A stretch of 64,000 bases of DNA, taken from CAVXSP01 sp963764505. GTDB lineage: Bacteria > Acidobacteriota > Vicinamibacteria > Vicinamibacterales > SCN-69-37. The stretch lies in the NCBI GenBank assembly GCA_963764505.1, contig CAVXSP010000003.1, positions 255,872 through 319,871 on the forward strand, in the 5' to 3' direction. The notes under the pieces are model-generated. The model was given only the letters and a program-made list of their open reading frames with translations. It was not told the origin of the DNA and ran no database searches. The position numbers and the translations under genes are program-made. This document shows, one piece after another, positions 1 through 8,629 of the stretch. Each line of letters opens with the position of its first letter. Within the stretch, counting starts at the first letter, position 1.

Positions 1-1566
1 GATGCCATCCCCCACGTACAGTGTTTTGGCGGCGGCGGTTTCCGCGCGGACGATGGCGAGCTTTTCTTCAGGACTCTTCTGCGCGTGGATCTCCGTGATG
101 CCCACCCGCTCCGCGAGATAGCGCACCTCCGACTCGCGATCGCCAGACACGATCATGACCTTCCGGAATTGGTGCTTGGGGCCCAGATGCCTTACGAAGG
201 AAAGGCTCTCCGCGCGAGCCGCATCACGAAAGCGCAAGGCCGCCGCGTAGCGCTGGTCAATCGCCACCACGCACTCGAGTCCCCCGGCGAGCGGCGGGAG
301 TTGATCGGCGCCCGGCATGTGTTGCGCCATCAGCTTGTTCCGGCTGGTGACCTGCACCTGGTGGCCCGCCACCGTTCCACTCAGCCCCTGGCCGGGAGGT
401 TCGCTCACCTCGGTGGCTTCCGGAATCTGCATCCCGGCCTTCGTCGCGGACGCCAGGATGGCGCGCGCGAGCGGATGTTTCGAGTAGTGCTCCAGACTCG
501 CAACGAGTGTCAGCACTTCCGGCTGGGAGAAGCCCGGGGCGATCAGTTGTTCGGCGAGGGTTGGCTCGCCGTAGGTGAGCGTCCCGGTCTTGTCGAAGAT
601 CGCGGTGCGACACTCGGCGATCTGCTCGAGAACGACGGGACTCTTGACGATGATCGCACGGCGGGCGCACAGGGAAATGGAGCCAATGATCGCGATTGGG
701 ATAGCGATGAGGAGCGGGCAGGGCGTCGCGATGACCATGACCGCGAGGAAGCGAAGGGCGTCTCCCGTCATGATCCACGCGAACACGGCGACCGTCAGCG
801 CGACCGGTGTGTAGATCGCGCCCAAGCGATCCCCGAGCCGGCGGAGCGTCGGCCGGCTGGACTCGGACTCGCGCATGACGTTCATAATCTTCGCGTAGCG
901 CGAATCGGCGGCGCGTTGGGTGGTGCGTATCGTCAGGGCGGACTCGCCGTTGATCGCGCCCGAAAGCACCGTGGAGCCACGAGTCTTGGTGATCTGAAAC
1001 GGCTCGCCCGTTAGGTAGGATTCGTCCATCACGCCATGGCCGTCGATCACGACGCCGTCCACCGGGCAGATGTCGTGCGGATAGATCACGAGGGTGTCCC
1101 CGACGGCCACGTCCTGCAGCCCGACGTCCACGATCGCAGCATCCCGTTTCCGGTGGGCCACCGACGGCATCCGCTTAGCCAGCGCGGCCAGCACCGAGGA
1201 GGCGCTGCGTAAGGCGTAGCTCTCCAGCGCCTCCCCTCCCGCGAGCATCAACACAATGATGGAGCCCGCCAGGTACTCGCCCAGCAGGACCGACGTGATG
1301 ATGGAAATGCCGCCGAGCAAATCCGAACCGAATTCCTGCTTCAGGAGCTTCCGCAGCAGGTCACAGAGGAGGGGCACGCCGCCGATCGCGAGCGTGATCA
1401 GCAGCGGAATCTGGGAGGTCGTTGGCGTGGCGCGGAAACCGAAGCGAAGCGCGAGGTGCGCAAGGATCGCCGCGACGGAGAGCGCTGCGATGACCGTGGT
1501 CTTGCGGTGCCACGGACGCGACGGCTTCTGCCCGGTCTCGTCCACTACCAGCGGCCGGTCAATCAT
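1..1566 (-). CDS. Heavy-metal P1B-type ATPase, partial at left edge
   Basis: ATP-driven metal pump of the inner membrane. The 522 visible residues, read from the ATG at 1566, contain the actuator motif TGEP (about residue 186), the membrane metal-site motif TPCP (281-284), the phosphorylation motif DKTGTLT with Asp325, and a hinge motif GDGI running into the window edge, so the last ~100 residues are missing. There is no N-terminal metal-binding (HMA) domain; the first hydrophobic segment begins near residue 24. TPC instead of CPC marks a subgroup whose metal cannot be predicted from sequence alone. It is divergent from a dehydrogenase gene and close to a multicopper oxidase, which makes copper or another soft metal plausible (inference). 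Confidence 0.93.
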   Translation of the reverse strand, partial: MIDRPLVVDETGQKPSRPWHRKTTVIAALSVAAILAHLALRFGFRATPTTSQIPLLITLAIGGVPLLCDLLRKLLKQEFGSDLLGGISIITSVLLGEYLAGSIIVLMLAGGEALESYALRSASSVLAALAKRMPSVAHRKRDAAIVDVGLQDVAVGDTLVIYPHDICPVDGVVIDGHGVMDESYLTGEPFQITKTRGSTVLSGAINGESALTIRTTQRAADSRYAKIMNVMRESESSRPTLRRLGDRLGAIYTPVALTVAVFAWIMTGDALRFLAVMVIATPCPLLIAIPIAIIGSISLCARRAIIVKSPVVLEQIAECRTAIFDKTGTLTYGEPTLAEQLIAPGFSQPEVLTLVASLEHYSKHPLARAILASATKAGMQIPEATEVSEPPGQGLSGTVAGHQVQVTSRNKLMAQHMPGADQLPPLAGGLECVVAIDQRYAAALRFRDAARAESLSFVRHLGPKHQFRKVMIVSGDRESEVRYLAERVGITEIHAQKSPEEKLAIVRAETAAAKTLYVGDGI

Positions 1567-1667
1567 CGACTCGACGTCGGCACAGCCTTCCGTTCGAGAC
1601 AGATCACCCCACACTTGATCAGGTTACCGGCGGACAGACCGCGGAACCGTCTCCTATTGCACAGCGG

Positions 1668-1682
1668 CGATTCGCCGAATCG
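1668..1682. promoter_or_regulatory. 15-bp palindrome between divergent genes
   Basis: The arms CGATTCG and CGAATCG are perfect inverted repeats around a single C. The site lies between the divergent P-type ATPase (start 1566) and the dehydrogenase gene (start 1714), 32 bp before the latter. Its position suits an operator, but no regulator gene is adjacent and the partner is unknown. Confidence 0.35.
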
Positions 1683-1713
1683 GTGATTATCGGTGCTTCA
1701 AGGAGTTGTTCTC

Positions 1714-2823
1714 ATGACTGTAGCCGCCGAACCCGCGTCTCCGCAAACCAGGAGCACCGCTACAGGTCGCATGCAGGCGCTGGTCTATCACGGTCCGGGC
1801 AAGCGCGCCTGGGAAGAAACGCCTCGTCCGGCGATCCAGAACGCGACCGACGCCATCGTCCGGATCACCACGTCAACCATCTGCGGTACCGACCTGCACA
1901 TCCTGAAGGGCGACCTGCCGAGTGTGACGCCCGGCCGTATTCTCGGGCACGAAGGCATCGGCGTCGTGATGGAGGTGGGCACTGCCGTGACGGCCGTTCG
2001 TCCAGGCGATCGGGTGATCATCTCCTGTGTCACGGCCTGCGGAAAGTGCGACTACTGCAGGAAAGGAATGTACTCGCATTGCCGCGACGGGGGCTGGATC
2101 CTAGGCAACACCATCGACGGCACGCAGGCGGAACTCGTGCGGATCCCGCATGCCGACATGAGTCTCTATCACTTTCCGCCGGGCGGCGACGAAGAAGCGC
2201 TCGTCATGCTAAGCGACATCTTGCCGACCGGCTTCGAATGCGGCGTGCTGAACGGTCAGGTGAAACCTGGAGACACGGTCGCTATCGTGGGTGCCGGCCC
2301 GATCGGTCTGGCCGTCCTGCTAACGGCGCAGTTCTATTCGCCAGCTGCCGATACATGATGATCGATCTCGACGAGAATCGGCTCCGCGTGGCGAAGAGAG
2401 TTCGGGGCTACAACCCTGATCAACAGCGCCGACGGCAAGGCAGTCGAGCGCGTGCTGGAGTTGACCGGCGGCGAGGGCGTGGACGTAGCGGTCGAAGCGG
2501 TGGGCATGCCCGCGACGTTCGACATCTGCCAGTCCATCCTCGCGCCCGGCGGGCACCTTGCGAATGTCGGCGTCCACGGCAAACCGGTGGAGCTGCACGT
2601 CGAGAAGCTCTGGGATCGCAACATCACGCTGACCACAAGACTCGTCGATACCGTGACGACGCCAATGCTGCTGAAGGTGGTCGGCTCGGGCAAGTTACAA
2701 CCAAGCAAGCTCGTGACGCACCGCTTCGCCCTCGACGATGTGATGAAAGCGTACGACACGTTTGGGAATGCGGCGAAGGAGGGTGCGCTCAAGGTGATCC
2801 TGAAGAACCAGCGAGAAGCCTGA
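1714..2823 (+). pseudogene. Zinc-dependent alcohol dehydrogenase, two frameshifts
   Basis: Medium-chain dehydrogenase/reductase family: NAD(P)-dependent oxidation of an alcohol with a catalytic zinc. The start at 1714 follows AAGGAG at 1699-1704. The N-terminal half shows the catalytic-zinc segment (CGTDLH, GHE) and the structural zinc cysteines (CGKCDYC, then a fourth Cys), and the Rossmann motif GAGPIG. A one-base loss near 2345-2352 takes the frame into a TGA at 2356-2358. The coding sense continues in another frame (MMIDLDENRLRVAKR) and returns to the first frame after an extra base at 2397-2400, giving the NAD-domain end (LTGGEGVDVAVEAVG). Without correction the product would be a 215-residue stub. 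Two opposite single-base changes 50 bp apart could also be assembly errors. Confidence 0.85.
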
Positions 2824-2898
2824 GTGGTTCCTAGCGGCGTTGATCGACAGTAGTGCCCGCTGTCTTGCCGACCCGAGGAGTCAAGGGGAAATAGGCCG

Positions 2899-4485
2899 AT
2901 GGATCGTCGCGAGCTGCTTCGTCTCTTGAGCCTGTCAACCCTCGCCGGCACCGTCGCGTGCAAGGGGCCGTCCGCCAGCGCGCGTCCGGCCGCATTCTCG
3001 CCGGAGACCACATCCGGCGCTGGGTTCGTACCCGACGTCGAGTTCCTGTTGACTGCCGTTCCTGACGAAGTGGCGGTACTTCCCGGCGCGCCGACGCGCG
3101 TGTGGCGTTTCTCGGGCCGCCTGCTCAAGGGCCCGGCCGACACGCTCCAGACGCTTCATGGCTCCTACCTTGGCCCCGTGATCCGCCTTCGTCGTGGGCA
3201 GAAGGTGCGTGTGCGTTTCGCAAACAAGCTCGCCGAAGACTCGATCGTCCACTGGCACGGCCTGGACGTGCCCGAGAGCGCCGACGGCCACCCCCGTCTG
3301 GCCGTCGGCCACGGTCGCGAGTACGTGTACGAGTTCGAAGTGACCAACCGCGCGGGGACGTACTGGTATCACCCGCACCCGCACATGCGCACGGGCGCGC
3401 AGGTGTATCAGGGTCTGGCTGGTGTGCTCCTGGTGCAGGACGACGAAGAAGACAAGCTGGCGCTGCCCTCCGGGGGAACCGAGCTTCTCTGCGTCATCCA
3501 GGATCGTCAATTCGACGCGCGCAACCAACTGGTCTTCCAAGGCGGCGTCATGATGGAAATGATGAACGGCTTTCTCGGCGACCGCGTGCTCGTGAACGGC
3601 CAGCCGCAGCCGACAACGGAGGTGGACGCCGCGTGGCACCGGGTGCGCCTGGTGAACGCCTCGAACGCGCGCCTCTACAAGCTGGCCTGGAGCCGCGATG
3701 TGCAGATGGCCGTGATTGGCGGAGACGGCGGGCTCCTGGAAACGCCGCTACACCAGCAGGCACTTACGCTTGCGCCTGGCCAACGCGCGGACCTCTTACT
3801 CGATCTCACGGGCCTGCCGGTCGGCACCGAAGTGCATCTCGAGAGCCAGGCATTTGCCGAAGCCGACGCCGGCCTCGTCGGCATGATGGGCATGGGCGGT
3901 CGCGGGATGGGTGGCGTGAGGGGTCGCGGTATGGGGGGCATGATGAGTGGCAATTCGAGCGTGCCGAATGGAACGCCGCTGCGCGTGATGACCCTGCGCA
4001 CGCGCGCGAGGCAAGGCGCGGCCTTCCGCGTGCCCGAGCGGCTGTCCTCGTTTGACGCGGCCTGGGCGCCGCGGGCCGGCGCACCGATTAGGCGCGTTTC
4101 GCTGACGTTTCAGCGCATGGAGTGGTTGCTTGGTGGCCGCACGTTTGCCATGGCCGATGTCGCCCCCGAAGAAACCGTTGCCGCGGGCTCGACGCAGCTC
4201 TGGGAGTTCGAGAATCAGGCGAACCCGATGGGCATGGAGGCCGCCCATCCCATTCACATCCACGGCCGCCAGTTTCGTGTGATCGATCGAACGGGCGGAC
4301 GCGCGACGAACACGTTGCGCGCCGGCATCGTCGACGGCGGGTGGAGGGATACCGTCCTTGTGCTCCCCGGAGAAACCGTTCGAGTGCAGATCACATTCAC
4401 ACATCATCCGGGCCTGTACCTCTACCACTGTCATATCCTCGAGCATGAAGACATGGGCATGATGCGGAACTTCCGCGTGACGTAG
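2899..4485 (+). CDS. Multicopper oxidase, CueO/PcoA-like, exported
   Basis: Oxidises Cu(I) or phenolic substrates with reduction of O2 to water. The 528-residue protein begins with DRRELLRL followed by a hydrophobic stretch ending TVAC, which reads as a Tat signal with a lipobox, so the enzyme is probably anchored outside the inner membrane. All four copper-ligand motifs are visible: HWHG, HPHPH, HPIHIHG, and the T1/T3 motif HCHILEHEDMGMM near the C-terminus. A Met/Gly-rich loop between residues about 327 and 350 resembles the copper-binding methionine-rich segment of CueO. AAGGGG at 2883-2888 supports the start. It is followed at 43 bp by a DUF302 gene on the same strand; copper tolerance is the likely role (inference). 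Confidence 0.93.
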   Translation: MDRRELLRLLSLSTLAGTVACKGPSASARPAAFSPETTSGAGFVPDVEFLLTAVPDEVAVLPGAPTRVWRFSGRLLKGPADTLQTLHGSYLGPVIRLRRGQKVRVRFANKLAEDSIVHWHGLDVPESADGHPRLAVGHGREYVYEFEVTNRAGTYWYHPHPHMRTGAQVYQGLAGVLLVQDDEEDKLALPSGGTELLCVIQDRQFDARNQLVFQGGVMMEMMNGFLGDRVLVNGQPQPTTEVDAAWHRVRLVNASNARLYKLAWSRDVQMAVIGGDGGLLETPLHQQALTLAPGQRADLLLDLTGLPVGTEVHLESQAFAEADAGLVGMMGMGGRGMGGVRGRGMGGMMSGNSSVPNGTPLRVMTLRTRARQGAAFRVPERLSSFDAAWAPRAGAPIRRVSLTFQRMEWLLGGRTFAMADVAPEETVAAGSTQLWEFENQANPMGMEAAHPIHIHGRQFRVIDRTGGRATNTLRAGIVDGGWRDTVLVLPGETVRVQITFTHHPGLYLYHCHILEHEDMGMMRNFRVT

Positions 4486-4528
4486 CGTCGCGTGGAGCCG
4501 GAGATGACGAAACGCTGAGGCAACGCAC

Positions 4529-4945
4529 ATGGAACACAGCCCCTACGGATTACGTGTCACGCTTCCAGTTCCCTTCGACACCGCGGTGGCGGACGCCACG
4601 GCGGCGCTGAAGGCTGAAGGCTTCGGCGTGCTGACCACGATAGACGTGCAGCAGACGCTGAAGACGAAACTGAATCGGGATTTCCGGAAGTACATGATTC
4701 TTGGTGCGTGCAACCCGGCGTTGGCCGACCGTGCCCTGCAGACCGAACTCGAGATCGGACTGTTGTTACCGTGCAACGTCATCGTCTACGAAACGGGCAC
4801 CGGGCAGAGCGTGGTCGCGGCCATGGCGCCGATGGCTGCGCTCGGGGTCGTGGGTCCGAATCCCGCGCTCCAGGAGGTTGCGAGAGAAGCGGACGAACGC
4901 CTGCGGCGAGCGTTGGCCGCCCTCGAGTCAGCGACCTCGACGTAA
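4529..4945 (+). CDS. DUF302 domain protein
   Basis: A 138-residue protein that is essentially one DUF302 domain (GFGVLTTIDVQQTLKTKLN, then YMILGACNP and LLLPCNVIVYE). The biochemical function of the family is not established; members often sit beside copper or other redox-stress genes, as here directly downstream of the multicopper oxidase. Two cysteines (in GACNP and PCNV) are the conserved ones of many family members. No signal peptide or membrane segment is seen. Confidence 0.85.
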   Translation: MEHSPYGLRVTLPVPFDTAVADATAALKAEGFGVLTTIDVQQTLKTKLNRDFRKYMILGACNPALADRALQTELEIGLLLPCNVIVYETGTGQSVVAAMAPMAALGVVGPNPALQEVAREADERLRRALAALESATST

Positions 4946-4971
4946 CGGGCGGGTGACGGAGGGAGAGAGAA

Positions 4972-5061
4972 ATGGACAGCATGTTCACGGTGCTCGGCGT
5001 CTTAGGCGGGTGGATTGTTCTGCAGGTCTGGGTCCTGCCCCGGCTCGGCGTGCCCACGTGA
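4972..5061 (+). CDS. 29-residue membrane peptide
   Basis: ATG at 4972 is preceded by GGAGGGAGAGA, a strong ribosome-binding site. The product has one hydrophobic helix (FTVLGVLGGWIVLQVWVL) followed by PRLGVPT and a TGA stop. The strong Shine-Dalgarno sequence and the 26-bp distance from the DUF302 stop suggest a real third gene of the copper block. It belongs to no family that I can name. The codon after PRLGVPT is TGA and the frame stays open beyond it to 5144; I see no Cys partner and no convincing SECIS-like hairpin, so I treat TGA as stop. Confidence 0.5.
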   Translation: MDSMFTVLGVLGGWIVLQVWVLPRLGVPT

Positions 5062-5455
5062 GCGGTGCCTCAGCCGCGCGTGTCGCGGCAATCGAAACCC
5101 CCTGAGACCGAAGATGGCTCGATCGAGTCCAGGAAGAACTGACCCGTCGAGATCACCATTTTTTTCGTGATGCTCGCCGGGTGTCCCACCTTTTATGGGG
5201 TCCGGCCAACCGCACTGAATGCTTGATACGTCGCACACCCTCCAGACAGATTCCGCGAGCGATCCGTGATCGCCACCACCGAGCAGAAGATCGCTGATCT
5301 GAAGGCGGAAATCGAGGCGCACCGGGAACTCTCGACGTCACTCGCTTTTGACTGAACTTCTGTGCCCGGCTCGAGGGGAGGAAAACCAAACATCCAGTTG
5401 CGGACATCGTCCAGTGCGGCCTGTGCGTCACAAATGTCTGAGGGAATGAGACTTA
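5062..5455. other. Intergenic remnants before IS5 element
   Basis: No intact gene. A short frame at about 5266-5355 ends a helical peptide (TTEQKIADLKAEIEAHREL) and looks like the tail of something lost. On the minus strand 5394-5420 reads AALDDVRNW, one of three copies of a 27-bp sequence found again at 6415-6441 and 10706-10732. Confidence 0.5.
5394..5420 (-). repeat. 27-bp repeat, copy 1 (AALDDVRNW coding)
   Basis: Perfect inverted match to 6415-6441 on the other side of the IS5 element, and 25/27 match to 10706-10732. Read on the strand given, it would encode AALDDVRNW, so it may be the last conserved piece of a gene fragmented at several sites. The parent protein is not identified. Confidence 0.6.
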
Positions 5456-6349
5456 GAGCGCGTTTCAAAACTCCGTTAGCGGCCCTCTTGTACCAAGACG
5501 CGCAGCTTGGTACGGTCGGGCATGTCTCAGGCCCTCATCGATGATGCGATCTGGGCGCGCCTGGAACCGCTGATCCCGAAGCGGCGCCCGAAGCGTGGCC
5601 ACCGGCACGGCCGGATCCCGATTCCGGACCGCGCGATTCTGACCGGCATTCTCTTCGTCCTCCGCGCCGGCATCCCCTGGCAGATGCTGCCCAAGCAAAT
5701 GGGCTGCGGGTCGGGCAGTACGTGTTGGCGCCGCTTGGTCCGGTGGCAGCGCACCGGGGTGTGGCAACGGCTCCACGAGACCCTGCTGGCCGAGCTCCGT
5801 CGCCGCGGGCGCCTCGACCAGCGCTGGACCGTGATCGACAGCGGCTCGGTTCGCGCGGTGCGCGGGGGAAAAAAACTGGACCGAACCCAACCGATCGCCG
5901 CAAGGCGGGTTCCAAACACCACCTCATCACCGACGCGCGCGGCGTCCCACTCGTCGCCCAGGTAACGGCGGCGAACGTCAACGACATCACGCACCTGGAC
6001 CCGATGGTCGATGCCCTGCTGGCGGTGCGCGGTCGTCGCGGGCGCCCGCGCCGCACCCCGGACGCGCTCCAGGGCGACCGCGGCTACGACTCCCAGCCGC
6101 ATCGTGACCGCTTGTGGGCCCGCGGCATCGCGGCCCGTCCTCGCCCGCCGACGGACCCCGCACGGCAGTGGCTTGGGCACGTCCCGCTGGGTCATTGAGC
6201 GCACCCTCGCCTGGCTGCACCGGTTCCGCCGGCTCACCGTCCGCTACGAACGCCGCGCCGACGTCCATCAAGCCTTCCTCACCCTCGGCTGTGTGCTCAT
6301 CTGCTGGAACTATCTCAAGGCCCCGCGGAGACTGTTTTGAAACGCGCTC
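5456..6349 (+). mobile_element. IS5-family insertion sequence, complete ends
   Basis: The ends are inverted repeats: GAGCGCGTTTCAAAAC at 5456-5471 and its complement ending at 6349. Both are flanked by TTA (5453-5455 and 6350-6352), read as a 3-bp target duplication of the T-N-A kind. Length 894 bp. The transposase is in two overlapping frames with a G5A7 slippery run at 5864-5875, as in the IS427-type branch of the IS5 family. Confidence 0.9.
5522..6340 (+). pseudogene. IS5-family transposase (frameshift plus a second shift)
   Basis: DDE transposase. The first part (start 5522) runs to the slippery sequence GGGGGAAAAAAA; the codon phase there is A AAA AAA, which favours programmed -1 slippage into the second frame (TDRRKAGSKHHLITD, NDITHLDPMVDALL, DRGYDS). 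A further shift of the opposite sense near 6129, an extra G in ATCGCGG, is not part of the normal mechanism: the conserved C-terminal block (RWVIERTLAWLHRFRRL) is in the third segment and ends at 6340. Even with programmed slippage the product would lose its DDE glutamate region, so this copy is probably dead unless the extra base is an error. Confidence 0.85.
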
Positions 6350-6678
6350 TTAGGAGAGCGGTTTATTTCCACGCTCACAACTAGTTGATTTCATTGATCT
6401 TACGGAGCTGGCTCGCCGCACTGGACGATGTCCGCAACTGGTTGATCCAGGAAGCAGCCTAACTGGCCTTGGTTTCGAGGGATTAGCCAGGGTTTCGCGA
6501 TCGTGCCGCGGAAGACTCCCCCCTATCCTCTCAACGCCACCACCCGCCATGTGGGCGCCTCAACGTTAGCTCTCAAATGGAGTCATTTGATGAGTCCGGA
6601 AGGAATCGTTCGTGAATTCGAGCTGCCGTTTCGAACCGGTCCGCAGATTGTGGCCCTTGATCGGCCGCCGTCAGCCGC
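6350..6678. other. Spacer with repeat copy 2
   Basis: No gene recognised. 6415-6441 is the inverted copy of the 27-bp repeat; on the plus strand it reads AALDDVRNWLIQEAA and stop, so it is the 3' end of a lost reading frame. The sequence GTTGATTTC...GAGCTGGCTC just before it resembles the flank of the tRNA-Asn fragment at 10810-10830. Confidence 0.5.
6415..6441 (+). repeat. 27-bp repeat, copy 2
   Basis: Exact complement of 5394-5420, so the IS5 element sits between inverted copies. This copy keeps the end of the frame: AALDDVRNWL, five more residues and a TAA. Confidence 0.6.
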
Positions 6679-7668
6679 TCAGAGGCGCGCGGATTCACCG
6701 ACGTCGAGCGTCGTGAAGGCGGCATCGTCGATACCGGCAGCGGACCGCGCACGGCCGAGCGCGGCCACCGGCTCATTCGGTCCTTCGGTCGTCAGCCGAA
6801 ACGTGCCGAAGTGCATGCCGATGCTGCGGCGAGCTCCGACGTCCATATGCGCCTGCACGGCCTCCTCAGGATTCATGTGAATGTCCTTCATGAACCAGCG
6901 CGGTTCATATGCGCCGATCGGTATCAGCGCAAGATCGATCCGCGGAAAACGCCGGCCGACCTCCAGGAAATGGGGACCGTACCCGCTGTCGCCTGCGAAG
7001 TAGATCTGCTGCTCGTCGATCGTGATCATGAAGCCGCCCCATAACGCGCGGTTGCGATCGAAGGGCGTGCGGGCGGAAAAGTGCTGCGCCTGGGTCGCGG
7101 TGATCTCCAACTCGCGTCCAGAGAAGACGGCCGGGTCGAGCGTCTGCGCACCTCGCATGGCCGACATTTCAGCTGGCATGCGCTGCCACCAGTCTAGTTC
7201 GGCGATCTGAGTCACGCCTGCCGATCGCAGCAGCGTCGCGTTTTCCTGCAGCGTCACGAAGCGTGGATGATCGCGGTGCTGCAACGCCCGCAGTGTTTCC
7301 AGATCGCAGTGGTCGTAGTGATTGTGACTCAGGAGTACGTAAGCAATCGGAGGCAGATCGTCGAAGCGAACGCCCGGCTGACGCACGCGCCGTGGCCCCG
7401 TCCAGCCGAACGGTCCGGCGCGTTGCGCGAAGACCGGGTCGGTGATGATGTTGCCGGCGCTCGTCTGAATCAGAAAGGTCGCGTGACCGATGAAGGTGAC
7501 GACGATCTCGCCGCCGCTGGTCGGCGGAGGCGAGGGCCGTTGCACGACTGGCACCTGCGCAGGCCATGGCGCGTAACGCTCGAACAGCATGCGCGGCGCC
7601 TTCCAGAACGGCTGTGCGTCTGCGCCGTTCGGGTTGAAGAACCGCCCGTTGTCGAAATGATCGCTCAT
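6679..7668 (-). CDS. MBL-fold metallo-hydrolase (NAPE-PLD/UlaG-like)
   Basis: Metallo-beta-lactamase-fold hydrolase of 329 residues, with the metal-binding motif HNHYDH, a preceding GHATFLIQT strand, and later metal-ligand segments (AQHFSARTP, AGDSGYGPHF, GMHFGTF). The family includes N-acyl-phosphatidylethanolamine phospholipase D and lactonase-like enzymes; substrate cannot be predicted. The ATG at 7668 is preceded by GAAGAG; the reading frame is open further upstream but overlaps the SDR gene in another phase. It lies 49 bp downstream of the SDR gene on the same strand, so the two may be cotranscribed. Confidence 0.9.
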   Translation of the reverse strand: MSDHFDNGRFFNPNGADAQPFWKAPRMLFERYAPWPAQVPVVQRPSPPPTSGGEIVVTFIGHATFLIQTSAGNIITDPVFAQRAGPFGWTGPRRVRQPGVRFDDLPPIAYVLLSHNHYDHCDLETLRALQHRDHPRFVTLQENATLLRSAGVTQIAELDWWQRMPAEMSAMRGAQTLDPAVFSGRELEITATQAQHFSARTPFDRNRALWGGFMITIDEQQIYFAGDSGYGPHFLEVGRRFPRIDLALIPIGAYEPRWFMKDIHMNPEEAVQAHMDVGARRSIGMHFGTFRLTTEGPNEPVAALGRARSAAGIDDAAFTTLDVGESARL

Positions 7669-7717
7669 CTCTTCGCCTGGATGCCTCTCGTCACTGAGGG
7701 GTTTCCTCTCGCGGAGA

Positions 7718-8569
7718 TCAGCGTGGACGATGCTGCTCGATGAGCTTCGCGAACCGCCGCAGACCGATCGCGTCGGCAGCGGACGGCGACACGGCGTTCG
7801 CGAGCGTGAGCATCCTGAGCAGCCCTCCGCCCATGATGTGGGCGCGACGTCGCTGGCGGATGGTGGCGAGGATCTCGCGCGCGACCACGTCGGGCTCGCA
7901 GAGGGCGACGCCCATCTTGCGCCACATGTCGAAATATGGGGACTCCGACTCGGTGTTGGAGGGCACAGGCCCGAAGAAAGAAAGCACCACGTCGGTCCCG
8001 GCAAGCTCGCGATTGGCGCCTTGCACGTAGCTCGCCAGCGCTCCGCGGGTCGCCGCGTAGGCACTCATGAACGGCAGCGCCACCCGGCCGTCCATGGCGC
8101 CGCCGAGGTGGACGACCACGCCGCCGCCGGCTTGCTTGCGCAGCCCCGGCAGGAATGCCTGGGTCACGAAGATGGGCCCCTTCACGTTGACCGCGAGCAG
8201 CGCGTCCACGTCGGCCGGCGTGTAGTCCTCGATGGACTTGCGCGGCGAGATGCCCGCGAGGTTCACCACCGCATCGATCCGACCGAGGTGCTCGAAGGCC
8301 GCTGCCGCCAGCTTCTCGAGGCTCGCCGGATCGGTGACGTCCGCGCGCAGGTAAATCGCCGAACCGTCGCTCCGGCCGGTCAGCGCCGCGGCGTCGTGCT
8401 CGCGCCGCGCCGCGAGCACCATCCGGTACCCCTCGGCCGCGAGGAGCCTGGCCAGGGCGTGACCAAGTCCTCCGGTCACCCCGATGAGAACGGCGGTAGG
8501 CGCATCCATGCCCCGCTTTGCTGCGGCTCCGCCGGTGATCACAGGGGTCCTTCCATTCAGTCTAGTCAT
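7718..8569 (-). CDS. Short-chain dehydrogenase/reductase with altered active site
   Basis: SDR-family protein, 283 residues from ATG 8569 (AAAGGAAC 8 bp upstream). The cofactor motif TGGLGHALA and the NLAG segment are intact, but the catalytic YxxxK is Y171-A-A-T-R175 and the catalytic Ser position in VVVHLGGAMDG is Gly. In classical SDRs Ser-Tyr-Lys carry out hydride transfer, so this member may be inactive, use another chemistry, or act as a sensor (inference). The unusual first 20 residues (MTRLNGRTPVITGG) look like the start of a second SDR N-terminus, so MDAPTAVL at residue 21 is an alternative start. It is next to an Rrf2 regulator and has a matching half-site upstream. Confidence 0.85.
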   Translation of the reverse strand: MTRLNGRTPVITGGAAAKRGMDAPTAVLIGVTGGLGHALARLLAAEGYRMVLAARREHDAAALTGRSDGSAIYLRADVTDPASLEKLAAAAFEHLGRIDAVVNLAGISPRKSIEDYTPADVDALLAVNVKGPIFVTQAFLPGLRKQAGGGVVVHLGGAMDGRVALPFMSAYAATRGALASYVQGANRELAGTDVVLSFFGPVPSNTESESPYFDMWRKMGVALCEPDVVAREILATIRQRRRAHIMGGGLLRMLTLANAVSPSAADAIGLRRFAKLIEQHRPR

Positions 8570-8605
8570 CTCGTGTTCCTTTCGGTGACAATTAGTTACG
8601 ATAAA

Positions 8606-8614
8606 AGTATCCAT
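8606..8614 (-). promoter_or_regulatory. Half-site for the Rrf2 operator upstream of the SDR gene
   Basis: AGTATCCAT, identical to one arm of the palindrome in front of the Rrf2 gene, lies 37 bp before the SDR start. The other arm is poorly preserved. It suggests that the regulator also controls the SDR and MBL genes. Confidence 0.4.
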
Positions 8615-8629
8615 TATGAACAAAAAAAA

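Noticed and set aside
2345..2400. Programmed frameshift in the alcohol dehydrogenase gene
   Set aside because: Neither site has a slippery sequence; two opposite one-base changes are better explained by mutation or error.
5059..5144. Selenocysteine read-through at the TGA of the 29-residue peptide
   Set aside because: No Cys partner in the continuation and only a weak short hairpin after TGA; kept as a conservation test, not as a call.
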